DNA of 19,455 nucleotides from an uncultured Actinomycetes bacterium (GTDB lineage: Bacteria > Actinomycetota > Thermoleophilia > Solirubrobacterales > 70-9). Below are positions 5,932 through 13,443 of the stretch, one piece after another (the stretch's first letter is position 1; the number at the start of each line of letters is the position of its first letter). The stretch is from assembly GCA_946479725.1 (NCBI GenBank), contig CAMLHB010000028.1, positions 1 to 19,455 of the forward strand. The letters are read 5' to 3'. The translations under genes were made by a program, and so were the position numbers. The notes beneath the pieces were generated by a model. That model did no database searches. It saw only the letters and a list, made by a program, of their open reading frames with translations, and was not told where the DNA came from.

Positions 5932-8900
5932 TTAAGCAGCCAAAGCAGCGGCGCCCAACAGGTGGTCCAACTCAGTCTGCAGGCCGCCCGACGGTTTGAC
6001 CCGGTACCTCTCGCCGACCTTGAAGCGGCGGTCGCCGACGACGAGGAAGACCTCGGCGTCGCCCTTGTGGTGCTCGAAGATCGCCTTCAGTTCGTCGCAG
6101 AGGGTCTCGCTCCAGCGCGAGAGCGCGATCGGCACCTCGAACGGCCCGGCCGGCTTCGCGGTTTGGGCCGGCGCCAGCTTGGCGGCGCTGGCGATTTCCG
6201 CCTGGTCGGGTTCGAAGCGCTGCGCCTCCTGCACGACCAGCTTCGTCTCGCCGCGGTCTTTGTGGTCGATCCGGCCGCGGACGAGGACGATCGAGTCCGG
6301 CTGGATGATCTCGGCGCTCTCCGCCTGGTCGGCCTTGAAGACGAGCATCTCGACCTGGCCCTCAACGTCGTCGAGGGTCGCGAACATCATCTGGTTGCCG
6401 CTCTTGGTGCGGATCTTCTTGCAGTCGACGACGATCCCGCCGACCGTCACCCAGGCGCCGTCGGGCTTGGCCGCCAGCTGCGCCAGGCTGCAGTCGACCC
6501 GCGCCCGCAGCGCCGGCCCGACTTCGGTCAGCGGGTGCGAGGAGAGGTAGGTGCCGAGCGTCTCCTTCTCCATCGCCAGCATCTCGGCGCGGTCGAACTC
6601 GGCACCGGGGATCGGCGGGCGGTGCTGGGCCTGGGACTGCGCCCCTCCCCCGCTCTCTTCGCCGCCGAAGTCGAAGATCGAGCCCTGGCCCATCTGCGCG
6701 TCCTCCTGCGCCTTCTGCCCGGCCGACTGGGCCGCCGGGAGCGTCTCCAGCATCCCCTTGCGGCTGTCGCCGGTGGAGTCGAGGGCGCCGCACTTGACCA
6801 GGCATTCGATCGCCCGTTTGTTGACGGCCCGGCTGTCGACCCGCTCGCAGAAGTCCCAGATCGACTCGATCGGCTTCTCCTCGCGCGCCCGCAGGATCGC
6901 CTCCACCGCCGCGTGGCCGACGTTCTTCACCGCGTCGAGGCCGAAGCGGATCGCGTTCTCGGAGACGACGAAGCTGTGGTCGGAAGAATTGACGTCGGGC
7001 GGCAGCACGTCGATCCCCATCTCCGAGCAGCGGTTGACGAAGAACGGGACCTTGTCTTTGGTGTTCATCACCGAGGAGATCACCGCCGCCATGTACTCGG
7101 CCGGGTAGTTGGCCTTGAGGTAGGCGGTGCGGTAGGAGATCAGCCCATAGCAGGCGGCGTGGGACTTGTTGAAGGAGTAGTCGGCGGCGGCTTCGTTCAG
7201 CTTCCAGAGGTCCTGGGCGACCCTGGTGTCGGTGCCGGACTTCGCCAGCCCCTCCATGAATTTGTCCTTCATCGTCGCCATCAGGTCGCGCTTCTTCTTG
7301 CCGATCGCCTTGCGCAGGTCGTCCGCCTCGGCGCCGGAGAAGCCGGCCATCTGGCGGGCGATCTGCATCAGCTGCTCCTGGTAAATGACGCAGCCGTGGG
7401 TCTCCTTGGTGATCGCTTCCAGGCGCGGGTCGGGGTAGCGCACCGAGGTGGGGTCTTTCTTGCCCTTGGCGTAGGTGGGGATGTAGGCCATCGCGCCGGG
7501 CCGGTAGAGGGCGCCGAGGGCGACGATGTCGGCGAACTCGGTCGGCTGCACCTTGCGCAGCGCGTCGCGCATTCCCTCCGACTCGAACTGGAAGACGCCG
7601 GTCGAGTCGCCGCGGGCGAGCATCTCGTAGGTCTTGGAGTCGTCGATCGGGATCTGCTCCATGTCGATCCGCTCGCCGCGCGAGCGCTCGATGATGTCGA
7701 TCGCGTCCTCGATCACGTCGAGGTTGCGCAGCCCGAGGAAGTCCATCTTCAGCAACCCGATCTCCTCGATCGGCCCCATCGAATACTGGGTCACGATCTT
7801 GTACTGGCGCTCCTGTTTCCCGGAGCCGGGGCCGGAACCGTTGCCGCTCGCCGGCGGCGGCGCGCTCTTGTCCTCGGCCAGCTGCAGGGGGACGATCTCG
7901 TGCAGCGGCCGGTCGGCGATGACGACGGCGGCGGCGTGGATCGAGTTGTTGCGGATGATCCCCTCGAGGCCCTGGGCGACGTCGACGATCTTCTTCGCGT
8001 CGGGCTCGGAGTCGTAGGTCCGTTTCAGCTCCTGGCCGGCCTTCAGGCATTCGGCGAAGGAGGGGCTGCGGCCCATGATCGGCTCCGGGATCTGCTTCGC
8101 CAGCTTGTCGCCGGTGGCGTAGTCGAAGCCGAGCACGCGGGCGGCATCGCGGGTCGCCGCCCGCGGCGCCATCTTGCCGAAGGTGATGATCTGGGCGACC
8201 GACTCGCGCCCGTATTTATCGCCGACGTAGCGGATCATCCGCTCACGGCCGCGGACCGAGAAGTCGATATCGATATCCGGCATCGATTTGCGGCCGGGGT
8301 TGAGGAAGCGCTCGAACATCAATTCGTTCTCGAGCGGGTCGAGGTCGGTGATCTTCAGGCAGTAGGAGACGATCGAGCCGGCGGCCGAGCCGCGGCCGGG
8401 GCCGACGGCGATCCCGTTCTGCTTGGCGTAGCTGACGAAGTCCCAGACGATCAGGAAGTAGGACTCGAACCCCATCTCCTCGATCACCCCGAGCTCGAAC
8501 TCGAGCCGCTCGACCGCCGCGGCCGGCGGCGGGTCGCCGTAGCGGGCGCGTAGTCCGTCCATCGCGATCCGCCGCAGCATCGCCCCCGGCTCCTCGCCGT
8601 TCTCGGTCGGGTAGCGCGGCAGCAGCAGCTTGCCGAGCTCGATCTCGATCTCGCAGCGCTCGGCGATCTCCAGCGTCGTCGGCACAGCCTCCGGCCACTC
8701 GGCGAACGAGTCCGCCATTTCGGCGTTGTCCTTGATGTAGAACTCGTTCGTGTCGAAGCTCATCTTCGGCATCTGCAGGGTCGACTTGGTCTGCACGCAG
8801 AGCAGCGCCGCGTGGTTGTCGAAGTCCTCCCGCCGCAGGTAGTGGACGTCGGCGGTACCGACCAGCGGCCGGTTCAGCTCCCGCGCGAAGCGGACGATCC

Positions 8901-9471
8901 CCTCGTTGGCCTTGTCCTGCTCGGGGATCCCGTTCTTCTGCACCTCGAAGTAGACCTGCTCGGGGCCGAAGGCCTGGATCAGGTCGTCGAGGTGGGTGCG
9001 GGCGTCGTCCTCGCGCTCTTCGACGAGGCGGCGGCAGAAGCGCGATTGCAGGCAGCCGGTGAGGGCGATCACGCCCTTGGAGTGTCGGGAGAGCAGCTCC
9101 ATGTCGACGTTGGCCTTGCCGCGCGAGAAGCCTTCGAGGAAGCCGGCCGAGGTGAGCTTGACCAGGTTGGCGAAGCCCTCGTCGGTCTCGGCGAGCAGGG
9201 TGAGGTGGTTGCGCTCGTAGCGCGTCTGCTCCTTGATCGCCCTGCGGTCGTCGACGAGGTAGGCCTCGAGCCCGGCGATCGGCTTGATCCCGTGTTTCTT
9301 ACAGGCCTTGTAGAGGTCGACGGCGCCGTTCATGACGCCGTGGTCGGTCAGGCCCAAGGCCGGCTGGTCGAGCTCCGCCGCCCGCGCCGCCATCGCGTCG
9401 ATCTTGCAGGCGCCGTCAAGCAGCGAATACTCGCTGTGGGCGTGCAGATGTACGGCTGAAGCGGTGCTCAC
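5932..9471 (-). CDS. dnaE: DNA polymerase III subunit alpha
   Basis: Replicative C-family DNA polymerase of 1179 residues, the normal size. The N-terminal PHP domain opens with 'HLHAHSEYSLLDG' (H8, H10, H12) and 'GLTDHGVMNG'. The catalytic acidic residues are D401 and D403 in 'PDIDIDFS' and D577 in 'LLKMDFLGLRNL', equivalent to the E. coli triad. 'GPGRGSAAGS' at ~350 is the usual palm/thumb signature. Helix-hairpin-helix and OB-fold regions follow, the OB near 1005-1085 starting 'VTVGGIVVDCKKI'. Two flexible inserts are visible: a Pro/Ser/Gly-rich loop just before 'KIVTQYSMGPIEEIG' (~530-555) and a Gln/Gly-rich segment near 925-960. The start is GTG 9471, with the family N-terminus immediately after it. 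No Shine-Dalgarno is present. TGCCATGAT (9491-9483) could be an extended -10. Confidence 0.98.
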   Translation of the reverse strand: MSTASAVHLHAHSEYSLLDGACKIDAMAARAAELDQPALGLTDHGVMNGAVDLYKACKKHGIKPIAGLEAYLVDDRRAIKEQTRYERNHLTLLAETDEGFANLVKLTSAGFLEGFSRGKANVDMELLSRHSKGVIALTGCLQSRFCRRLVEEREDDARTHLDDLIQAFGPEQVYFEVQKNGIPEQDKANEGIVRFARELNRPLVGTADVHYLRREDFDNHAALLCVQTKSTLQMPKMSFDTNEFYIKDNAEMADSFAEWPEAVPTTLEIAERCEIEIELGKLLLPRYPTENGEEPGAMLRRIAMDGLRARYGDPPPAAAVERLEFELGVIEEMGFESYFLIVWDFVSYAKQNGIAVGPGRGSAAGSIVSYCLKITDLDPLENELMFERFLNPGRKSMPDIDIDFSVRGRERMIRYVGDKYGRESVAQIITFGKMAPRAATRDAARVLGFDYATGDKLAKQIPEPIMGRSPSFAECLKAGQELKRTYDSEPDAKKIVDVAQGLEGIIRNNSIHAAAVVIADRPLHEIVPLQLAEDKSAPPPASGNGSGPGSGKQERQYKIVTQYSMGPIEEIGLLKMDFLGLRNLDVIEDAIDIIERSRGERIDMEQIPIDDSKTYEMLARGDSTGVFQFESEGMRDALRKVQPTEFADIVALGALYRPGAMAYIPTYAKGKKDPTSVRYPDPRLEAITKETHGCVIYQEQLMQIARQMAGFSGAEADDLRKAIGKKKRDLMATMKDKFMEGLAKSGTDTRVAQDLWKLNEAAADYSFNKSHAACYGLISYRTAYLKANYPAEYMAAVISSVMNTKDKVPFFVNRCSEMGIDVLPPDVNSSDHSFVVSENAIRFGLDAVKNVGHAAVEAILRAREEKPIESIWDFCERVDSRAVNKRAIECLVKCGALDSTGDSRKGMLETLPAAQSAGQKAQEDAQMGQGSIFDFGGEESGGGAQSQAQHRPPIPGAEFDRAEMLAMEKETLGTYLSSHPLTEVGPALRARVDCSLAQLAAKPDGAWVTVGGIVVDCKKIRTKSGNQMMFATLDDVEGQVEMLVFKADQAESAEIIQPDSIVLVRGRIDHKDRGETKLVVQEAQRFEPDQAEIASAAKLAPAQTAKPAGPFEVPIALSRWSETLCDELKAIFEHHKGDAEVFLVVGDRRFKVGERYRVKPSGGLQTELDHLLGAAALAA

Positions 9472-9519
9472 GAGGTCGGTCGATCATGGCAAGCCCAGAT
9501 GACGGACCCGAGGGGCCCC

Positions 9520-9538
9520 ACCACGCTTTCGCGCTGGT
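9520..9538 (-). other. GNRA-loop hairpin between the 95-residue gene and dnaE
   Basis: In minus-strand RNA, ACCAGCGC-GAAA-GCGTGGT folds into a stem with one bulged G and a stable GAAA tetraloop, followed by the palindrome GGGGCCCC. It lies 12 nt after the 95-residue gene's stop and about 50 nt before dnaE. There is no U-tract. It may be a weak terminator or a processing/attenuation structure. Weak evidence. Confidence 0.3.
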
Positions 9539-9549
9539 TCCGGGTTACT

Positions 9550-9837
9550 TCAGAGCTGGGTGACCAGCAGCGCGCCGACGATACTCGTCGTCATGCTCAC
9601 CATGCCGATCACAAGCGACCGATTGAGGCTATCCAGACGAGCCTCGATCGAGTTGAAGCGACCTTCGACCGCTACACAGCGCGCGTTCATTTCCTTTCGG
9701 AGTTCTCGGACCTCGCCTTTGGTCTCACGGATCTCATCCTTGACCCCGTCGAACCCCTTGTCCATCCGGACGTTGAGGTCGTCGAGTCGCTCGTCGCTCC
9801 ACTTCTCCCTTGCCACCACGGCCATGGATCGAACCAT
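9550..9837 (-). CDS. Small coiled-coil protein with C-terminal membrane helix
   Basis: A 95-residue protein of unknown function. After a basic start, residues ~12-70 are heptad-like and highly charged (KWSDERLDDLNVRMDKGF, then repeated E/R/L patterns), predicting an alpha-helical coiled coil. Residues ~73-93 (LVIGMVSMTTSIVGALLV) form one hydrophobic helix ending at the C-terminus, so it resembles a tail-anchored protein with a cytoplasmic coiled coil. I recall similar 'WSDERLDDL' proteins as recurrent uncharacterised actinobacterial families, but no function follows from that. The start is uncertain: ATG 9837 and ATG 9825 are both possible and neither has a Shine-Dalgarno. It is 78 bp upstream of dnaE on the same strand. 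Confidence 0.75.
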   Translation of the reverse strand: MVRSMAVVAREKWSDERLDDLNVRMDKGFDGVKDEIRETKGEVRELRKEMNARCVAVEGRFNSIEARLDSLNRSLVIGMVSMTTSIVGALLVTQL

Positions 9838-9862
9838 AGGACGCGTGCTGTCACGGGTGGCG

Positions 9863-9896
9863 CGCAGAAAGCAAAACCTTCCGAGCGGCTTCTGCG
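9863..9896 (-). terminator. Hairpin after the Rpf-like gene
   Basis: In minus-strand RNA, CGCAGAAGC pairs with GCTTTCTGCG (one bulge) around a 15-nt loop, starting 13 nt after the stop at 9910. No U-run follows. It could end the Rpf-like transcript or shape the leader of the 95-residue gene. Confidence 0.3.
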
Positions 9897-9909
9897 TGGA
9901 TTTGTGAAA

Positions 9910-10926
9910 TCAGCCGCAGACCCAGGCGCTGGGGCCGGAGTCGGCCCAGATTTCGGCGGCGATCCGGTCCTGTTCGGCCTTCGGGGCGTTCTGCGGTTCT
10001 CCCTTGCCGCCATAGAGTTCCCAGGTGCTGGGGAGGATCTGGTAGGCGCCGCCGGCCCCGCTGGAGGGATTGAGGGCGCTGTAGTTGCCTCCCGACTCGC
10101 ACATCACGATGTAGGTCGGGATCGAGTACGGCCCGCCGAGCCAGCGGCCGACTTCTTCTTCGGCTTCCGATTCGGCCAGGCGCGCTTCCTGCAGCTGTTC
10201 GACCCAGCTGGAGATGTCGGTTTTCAGCTTCGCCAGCGCGGCTTCGCGGTTGGCGCTGAGCGCCTGCAGGCGGGCGGCCGCGGCCTGGGCAACTTCGCGC
10301 ACGGCGGCGATTTCCTCACGGGCGGCTTCAAGCCGTTCGTCGTAGGCGATCGCTTTTGCCTTCAGGTCGGCGACGGCGAGCACCTCGTGGTGGACCGCGG
10401 CCCGCACCTCGGCGACGCGGTCGGCGAGGGCGCTGTCGGCTTCGGAAATCGCCCGCAGGTAGTCACTCTGGGTGACGAAGTCCTCGTAGTCGCCGGCGCC
10501 GAGCACGAGGTCGGCGGTGCTGGGCGTGCCGCTCTCGTAAATCGCGACCAGCCGCTGCGCCAGCAGCCGCCGCGAGCGCTGCAGGCGGGCCTTCTCGACC
10601 GCGAGCCGGTGCTGGGTCGCCTTCAGCCGCCGCGCCAGACGGGCGGCGCGCTCGCGGCCTTCGCCCAGCCGCGCCGTCAGTTCCTGCTCTTCGGCGGCGG
10701 CGTCTTTCGCTTCGGCTTCGGCGCTGCCGAGTTCGGCAGTCGTCGCCTGCAGCTGCGAAGCGAGCGAGCCGGCGTCGTCGCGGGCCGAAGCGAGCTTCGC
10801 TTCCAGCTGCTCGGCTTCGCTGGCACCAGCGCTCGGTGCGGTCGCGACGAGGACCGCGAGCAGCGCGCAGAGGCACGCCGCGGCGCAGATCCTCAGCAGA
10901 TCTTTTCGGACTTCCGGCGACCGCAC
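9910..10926 (-). CDS. Secreted coiled-coil protein with Rpf/transglycosylase-like domain
   Basis: A 338-residue exported cell-wall protein. Residues 1-~34 form a signal peptide: basic n-region, a hydrophobic core around 'ALLAVLVATAP', and a likely cut after 'SAGA'. Residues ~36-250 are Ala/Glu/Arg-rich coiled coil of the PcsB/NlpC-helper type. The last ~75 residues match resuscitation-promoting-factor or lytic transglycosylase-like domains: 'IVMCESGGNY', 'GAGGAYQILPSTW' and 'GPSAWVCG'. E277 is the likely catalytic acid. C276 and C337 could form a disulfide outside the cell. It probably cleaves or remodels peptidoglycan, with the coiled coil tethering or regulating it. The GTG at 10926 is used; a TAG lies in frame 15 nt upstream and no other start fits. 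No Shine-Dalgarno is seen. Glu is often GAA here, unlike the GAG preference of dnaE. Confidence 0.9.
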   Translation of the reverse strand: MRSPEVRKDLLRICAAACLCALLAVLVATAPSAGASEAEQLEAKLASARDDAGSLASQLQATTAELGSAEAEAKDAAAEEQELTARLGEGRERAARLARRLKATQHRLAVEKARLQRSRRLLAQRLVAIYESGTPSTADLVLGAGDYEDFVTQSDYLRAISEADSALADRVAEVRAAVHHEVLAVADLKAKAIAYDERLEAAREEIAAVREVAQAAAARLQALSANREAALAKLKTDISSWVEQLQEARLAESEAEEEVGRWLGGPYSIPTYIVMCESGGNYSALNPSSGAGGAYQILPSTWELYGGKGEPQNAPKAEQDRIAAEIWADSGPSAWVCG

Positions 10927-10997
10927 GAAGCGGCGAGGCTACCGAGCCGATCGCAAAATCCCTGCAAGTTCACAATAACCCGCAATGGATGTTGCGT

Positions 10998-11032
10998 GCA
11001 GTCGTTCCCGTATGCGGGAACGACTGCTTTTT
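10998..11032 (+). terminator. Canonical intrinsic terminator, oriented on the plus strand
   Basis: A perfect 13-bp stem (arms 10998-11010 and 11015-11027) with loop TATG is followed by TTTTT (11028-11032). It is the strongest hairpin in the window. The T-run faces the plus strand, yet the genes on both sides are minus strand. In the minus direction it begins right after the stop of the 51-residue gene but has no U-tract. It may still end the arg operon transcript, while on the plus strand it would block antisense transcription into argG. Confidence 0.85.
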
Positions 11033-11186
11033 ACCCTTCCGGGACTTCGCGGGTCGCGAAGTAGGCGACGGCCGCGACGGCGGCCAGGCCGGCGACCCCC
11101 AGGCCGATCCGCGTCTCGCGGCGGTAGCGCCGACGCAGGTAGCGGAAGGCGAACTTCACCGAAGCTCGTCCCAGCCGGTTGTACAT
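11031..11186 (-). CDS. 51-residue membrane protein coupled to argG
   Basis: A tiny protein of unknown function. It has a strongly basic N-terminal ~25 residues (RYLRRRYRRETR) followed by one hydrophobic helix at ~27-44 (IGLGVAGLAAVAAVAYFA). By the positive-inside rule the N-terminus is cytoplasmic. Its ATG overlaps the argG stop as TGATG, with GGGGAGGG a few nt upstream, a classic arrangement for translational coupling. The stop abuts the strong hairpin at 10998-11027, consistent with this being the last gene of the operon. Length and composition leave open that it is a non-conserved ORF, but the spacing, ribosome site and membrane pattern argue for a real gene. Confidence 0.7.
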   Translation of the reverse strand: MYNRLGRASVKFAFRYLRRRYRRETRIGLGVAGLAAVAAVAYFATREVPEG

Positions 11187-12454
11187 CAGCCCTCCCCCCG
11201 CTGGCGCAGCCGGTGCGCCATCCGCGACTGCAGCGACCAGAGCTCGATGAAACCGGGTGAGGCGTTCTGGTCGAAGAGGCCGCCGGACTCCGAGAAGGTC
11301 GCCAGCTCGGCGTCGTAGACGGCGTTCGGCGAGGAGCGGGTGATGACGCGGGCGCTCCCCTTGAAGAGTCGGAGGCCGATCTCGCCGGTGACCTGGGCGT
11401 TGACCGCGTCCATGTAGGCGCCGAGGTCGGTGCGCAGCGGCTCCCACCAGAGCCCGGCGTAGACGAGGTAGCCCCACTTCTGGTCGAGCGCCGGCTTGAA
11501 CTGGTTCTGGTGGATCGTCCCGACCAGGCGCTCCAGCTCATCGTGGGCGGTGAGGATGATCGCCGCCGCCGGCACCTCGTAGATGACGCGGACCTTGAGG
11601 CCGACGATTCGGTCCTCGATGTGGTCGACGATGCCGACGCCGTGGCGGCAGCCGATCTCGGCCGCCCTTTCCAGCAGCTCGACGAGGCCGAGGCGCTCGC
11701 CGTTCAGCGAGACCGGGACGCCGGCCTCGAAGCCGACCGTCACCGTCTCCGCCTCGTCGGGCGCCTCCTCGGGCCGGGTCACCAGCTGGAAGACGTCGTC
11801 CTCGGGCGCGTGGTCGAGGTCCTCGATCCAGCGGCCCTCCGAGGAGCGGCCCCAGAGGTTGTCGTCGATCGAATACGGCGCGACCTCGGTCCCACCCTTG
11901 ACCGGGATCCCGTTCTCGCGGGCGTAGGCGATCTCCTCCTCGCGGCCCATCTCCCAGGAGCGGACCGGGGCGATCGTCTTCAGCTCAGGGGCGAGGGTGG
12001 CGACCGTGGCCTCGATCCGGACCTGGTCGTTGCCCTTGCCGGTGCAGCCGTGGGCGACCGTGTCGCAGTTGGTCTGGCGCGCGTACTCGACGGCGAGCTG
12101 GGCGATCAGCGGCCGACCCAGCGCGGTGAAGAGCGGGTAACCGTTGCCGTAGACGGCGTTGGCCTTGATCGCCGGGGCGACGAACTCGGCCGCGAAGCGC
12201 TCGCGGGCGTCGACCACGTGGCACTCGACCGCGCCCAGCTGCTTCGCCTTCGCCTCGATCACCCCGTAGTCCTCGCCGGGCTGGCCGAGGTTGACGGTGA
12301 GGCAGACGACTTCGGCCTCGTAGTGGTCCTGGATCCACTTCAACATCACGCTGGTGTCGAGCCCGCCCGAGTAGAGCAGCAGCACCCGGTTGACGCTGGC
12401 CGGATCCGCCTCGTAGGTGGCGGTCGGCTGGAAGTGGGGTTGATCGGCGCTCAC
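11186..12454 (-). CDS. argG: Argininosuccinate synthase
   Basis: Condenses citrulline and aspartate with ATP to argininosuccinate, the penultimate arginine step, in the cytoplasm. The ATP-pyrophosphatase P-loop 'YSGGLDTS' is at residues 28-35. 'AHGCTGKGNDQVR', 'PVKGGTEVAPYSIDDNLWGRS' and 'SPNAVYDAE' are also visible. At 422 residues it is slightly longer than the common ~400, because about 20 residues precede the usual N-terminus. GTG 12454 is the only plausible start. It has no clear Shine-Dalgarno and the 37-bp gap before it holds a TGTCA/TGACA dyad. It lies downstream of the two embedded small genes and is coupled to the 51-residue gene by a TGATG overlap. argH is not in the window. Confidence 0.97.
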   Translation of the reverse strand: MSADQPHFQPTATYEADPASVNRVLLLYSGGLDTSVMLKWIQDHYEAEVVCLTVNLGQPGEDYGVIEAKAKQLGAVECHVVDARERFAAEFVAPAIKANAVYGNGYPLFTALGRPLIAQLAVEYARQTNCDTVAHGCTGKGNDQVRIEATVATLAPELKTIAPVRSWEMGREEEIAYARENGIPVKGGTEVAPYSIDDNLWGRSSEGRWIEDLDHAPEDDVFQLVTRPEEAPDEAETVTVGFEAGVPVSLNGERLGLVELLERAAEIGCRHGVGIVDHIEDRIVGLKVRVIYEVPAAAIILTAHDELERLVGTIHQNQFKPALDQKWGYLVYAGLWWEPLRTDLGAYMDAVNAQVTGEIGLRLFKGSARVITRSSPNAVYDAELATFSESGGLFDQNASPGFIELWSLQSRMAHRLRQRGEG

Positions 12455-12467
12455 GGGGGCGGAAGTC

Positions 12468-12486
12468 TGTCATGCCCCACGTGACA
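12468..12486. promoter_or_regulatory. TGTCA-N9-TGACA dyad before argG
   Basis: Perfect 5-bp arms TGTCA (12468-12472) and TGACA (12482-12486) lie in the 37-bp gap upstream of argG and overlap a CACGTG hexamer (12478-12483). It could be an operator giving argG separate control. It does not resemble the AT-rich ARG box bound by ArgR. Low confidence. Confidence 0.25.
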
Positions 12487-12492
12487 AGGCTT

Positions 12493-12867
12493 CTAGGGCG
12501 CTTCGATGCCTCCGCTGCCGCCTTTTTCTTCAGGCGGAACCACTTCTTCGGGTTCTTCTTCCGGCGCTTCTTTCCCTTCTTCGGGCGGAAGTTCTTCTTC
12601 GGCTTCGGTGGTCGACGATTCGGTCGTCGTGGTTGAGCTTTCGGTCGTCGTCGAGGATTCGGTCGTCGATTCCAGGGTCGGCGTCGAGGACGTTTCGCCG
12701 CTGTTGTCGTTGTTGGCGATCACGATCACCGCGATCAGCAGGCCGATGATCACCGCGATCAGGCCGGCGACGAGGAGGCGCATGTTGCCGTGGGGAGGGG
12801 CGCCGCCGGGCCCGCCGCCCGGGCCGCGGTCTTCGGGTCCCATCAGTCGCGTCGGGTCCTCATGCAT
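12493..12867 (-). CDS. Single-pass membrane protein with S/T/E-rich extracytoplasmic tail
   Basis: A 124-residue protein of unknown function. The first ~28 residues are Gly/Pro-rich and probably cytoplasmic. Residues ~31-51 (LLVAGLIAVIIGLLIAVIVIA) are a transmembrane helix. The remaining ~70 residues are low complexity: Thr/Ser/Glu repeats of a 'TTESST' type, then a Pro/Glu-rich stalk ending 'GGSGGIEAP'. The tail could span the wall or bind cations or glycans. ATG 12867 has GGAGGA 10 nt upstream and is 3 bp after the stop of the coiled-coil gene. Glu is mostly GAA here, unlike the GAG of flanking arg genes. The gene sits between argD and argG, away from any known arginine function. Confidence 0.8.
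   Translation of the reverse strand: MHEDPTRLMGPEDRGPGGGPGGAPPHGNMRLLVAGLIAVIIGLLIAVIVIANNDNSGETSSTPTLESTTESSTTTESSTTTTESSTTEAEEELPPEEGKEAPEEEPEEVVPPEEKGGSGGIEAP
12604..12668 (-). repeat. Short in-frame degenerate repeats encoding the T/S/E tail
   Basis: The 11-mer TTCGGTCGTCG occurs at 12619, 12640 and 12658, and a variant occurs at 12604. The spacings of 15, 21 and 18 bp are all multiples of three, so the reading frame is kept. They encode the repeated TTESS-type tail and could vary in copy number by slippage. Confidence 0.65.
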
Positions 12868-12870
12868 CGC

Positions 12871-13443
12871 TCAGCGCTCCTCCGGTCCGAGAATGGCGTC
12901 GAGGATCGCGTCGGTGTCCTCGATCTCGAAACCGTTTCGCAGCCGCTCGGCGATCTCCTCTCTGCTGCTGCCGGAGACGGCGAGCTGGGTCGCCAGCAGG
13001 CGGGCACCGGGAGCGTCGGATGACCCCGCCGCGGGCTCGGCGGCGAGCACCGGATCCGGCTCGACGGCGCGCAGCCGCGGCGCTTCGTGCCGCTCCCCGG
13101 GCTCAGGCAACTCGAACGAGCCTCCCTCCACTCCCCCGAGCCTCCCCTTCGCCGCTTCGAGAGTGGCCTGCAGGCGTTCCGCCTCTCCGCGCAGTGAGAC
13201 CGCCTGCGTGAGCAGGGTGTCGACCAGGTCGCCGAGCTCGTCGGCCCGGCCCGCGCCTATCCGCTCGGCCTCCTCCTGCGCCTGCGCCAGGTAGCGACGC
13301 GCCTGCGCTTCGGCGTCGTCGATCACGCTCTCGGCGGCGCGCTCGGCGGCCTCGACGATCGCCTCCAGGCGCTCGGCGGTATCGGCCCGCAGGGCCTTCT
13401 GGTTCTTCGAGATGTCCGTGGGCTTGCCAGGGCGGCGGCTCAT
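12871..13443 (-). CDS. DivIVA-like coiled-coil protein, function unknown
   Basis: A 190-residue protein. Residues ~18-105 are Ala/Glu/Arg-rich with heptad spacing (ERLEAIVEAAERAAESVI, AQARRYLAQAQEEAERI), predicting a long coiled coil reminiscent of DivIVA or ATP synthase b-like stalks. A Pro/Glu-rich linker follows (~106-145). The C-terminal ~40 residues look like a small helical domain (ARLLATQLAVSGSSREEIAERL, DTDAILDAILG) of a kind I associate with uncharacterised actinobacterial proteins. There is no membrane helix or catalytic motif. The ATG overlaps the argD stop by 4 nt (ATGA), and the stop is 3 bp before the membrane-protein gene. The two may work together at the envelope or septum; that is inference. 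Confidence 0.85.
   Translation of the reverse strand: MSRRPGKPTDISKNQKALRADTAERLEAIVEAAERAAESVIDDAEAQARRYLAQAQEEAERIGAGRADELGDLVDTLLTQAVSLRGEAERLQATLEAAKGRLGGVEGGSFELPEPGERHEAPRLRAVEPDPVLAAEPAAGSSDAPGARLLATQLAVSGSSREEIAERLRNGFEIEDTDAILDAILGPEER

Noticed and set aside
5245..8553. An 1102-codon open frame on the plus strand, antisense to dnaE, the Cys-rich gene and the acyl-CoA dehydrogenase gene.
   Set aside because: It is a mirror frame caused by high GC at third positions. Its composition is Leu/Arg/Asp/Val-rich without domains, and the minus-strand genes are unmistakable.
9495..9549. A possible tRNA or tRNA fragment between dnaE and the 95-residue gene, suggested by GGTTC-like sequence and matching ACCCG/CGGGT ends.
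   Set aside because: No cloverleaf with anticodon and D arms can be folded; only one small GNRA-loop hairpin is convincing.
12455..12492. Search for an ARG box (ArgR site) before argG, and in the pheT/argC junction.
   Set aside because: No AT-rich ARG-box-like palindrome is present. Only the unrelated TGTCA/TGACA dyad was seen.
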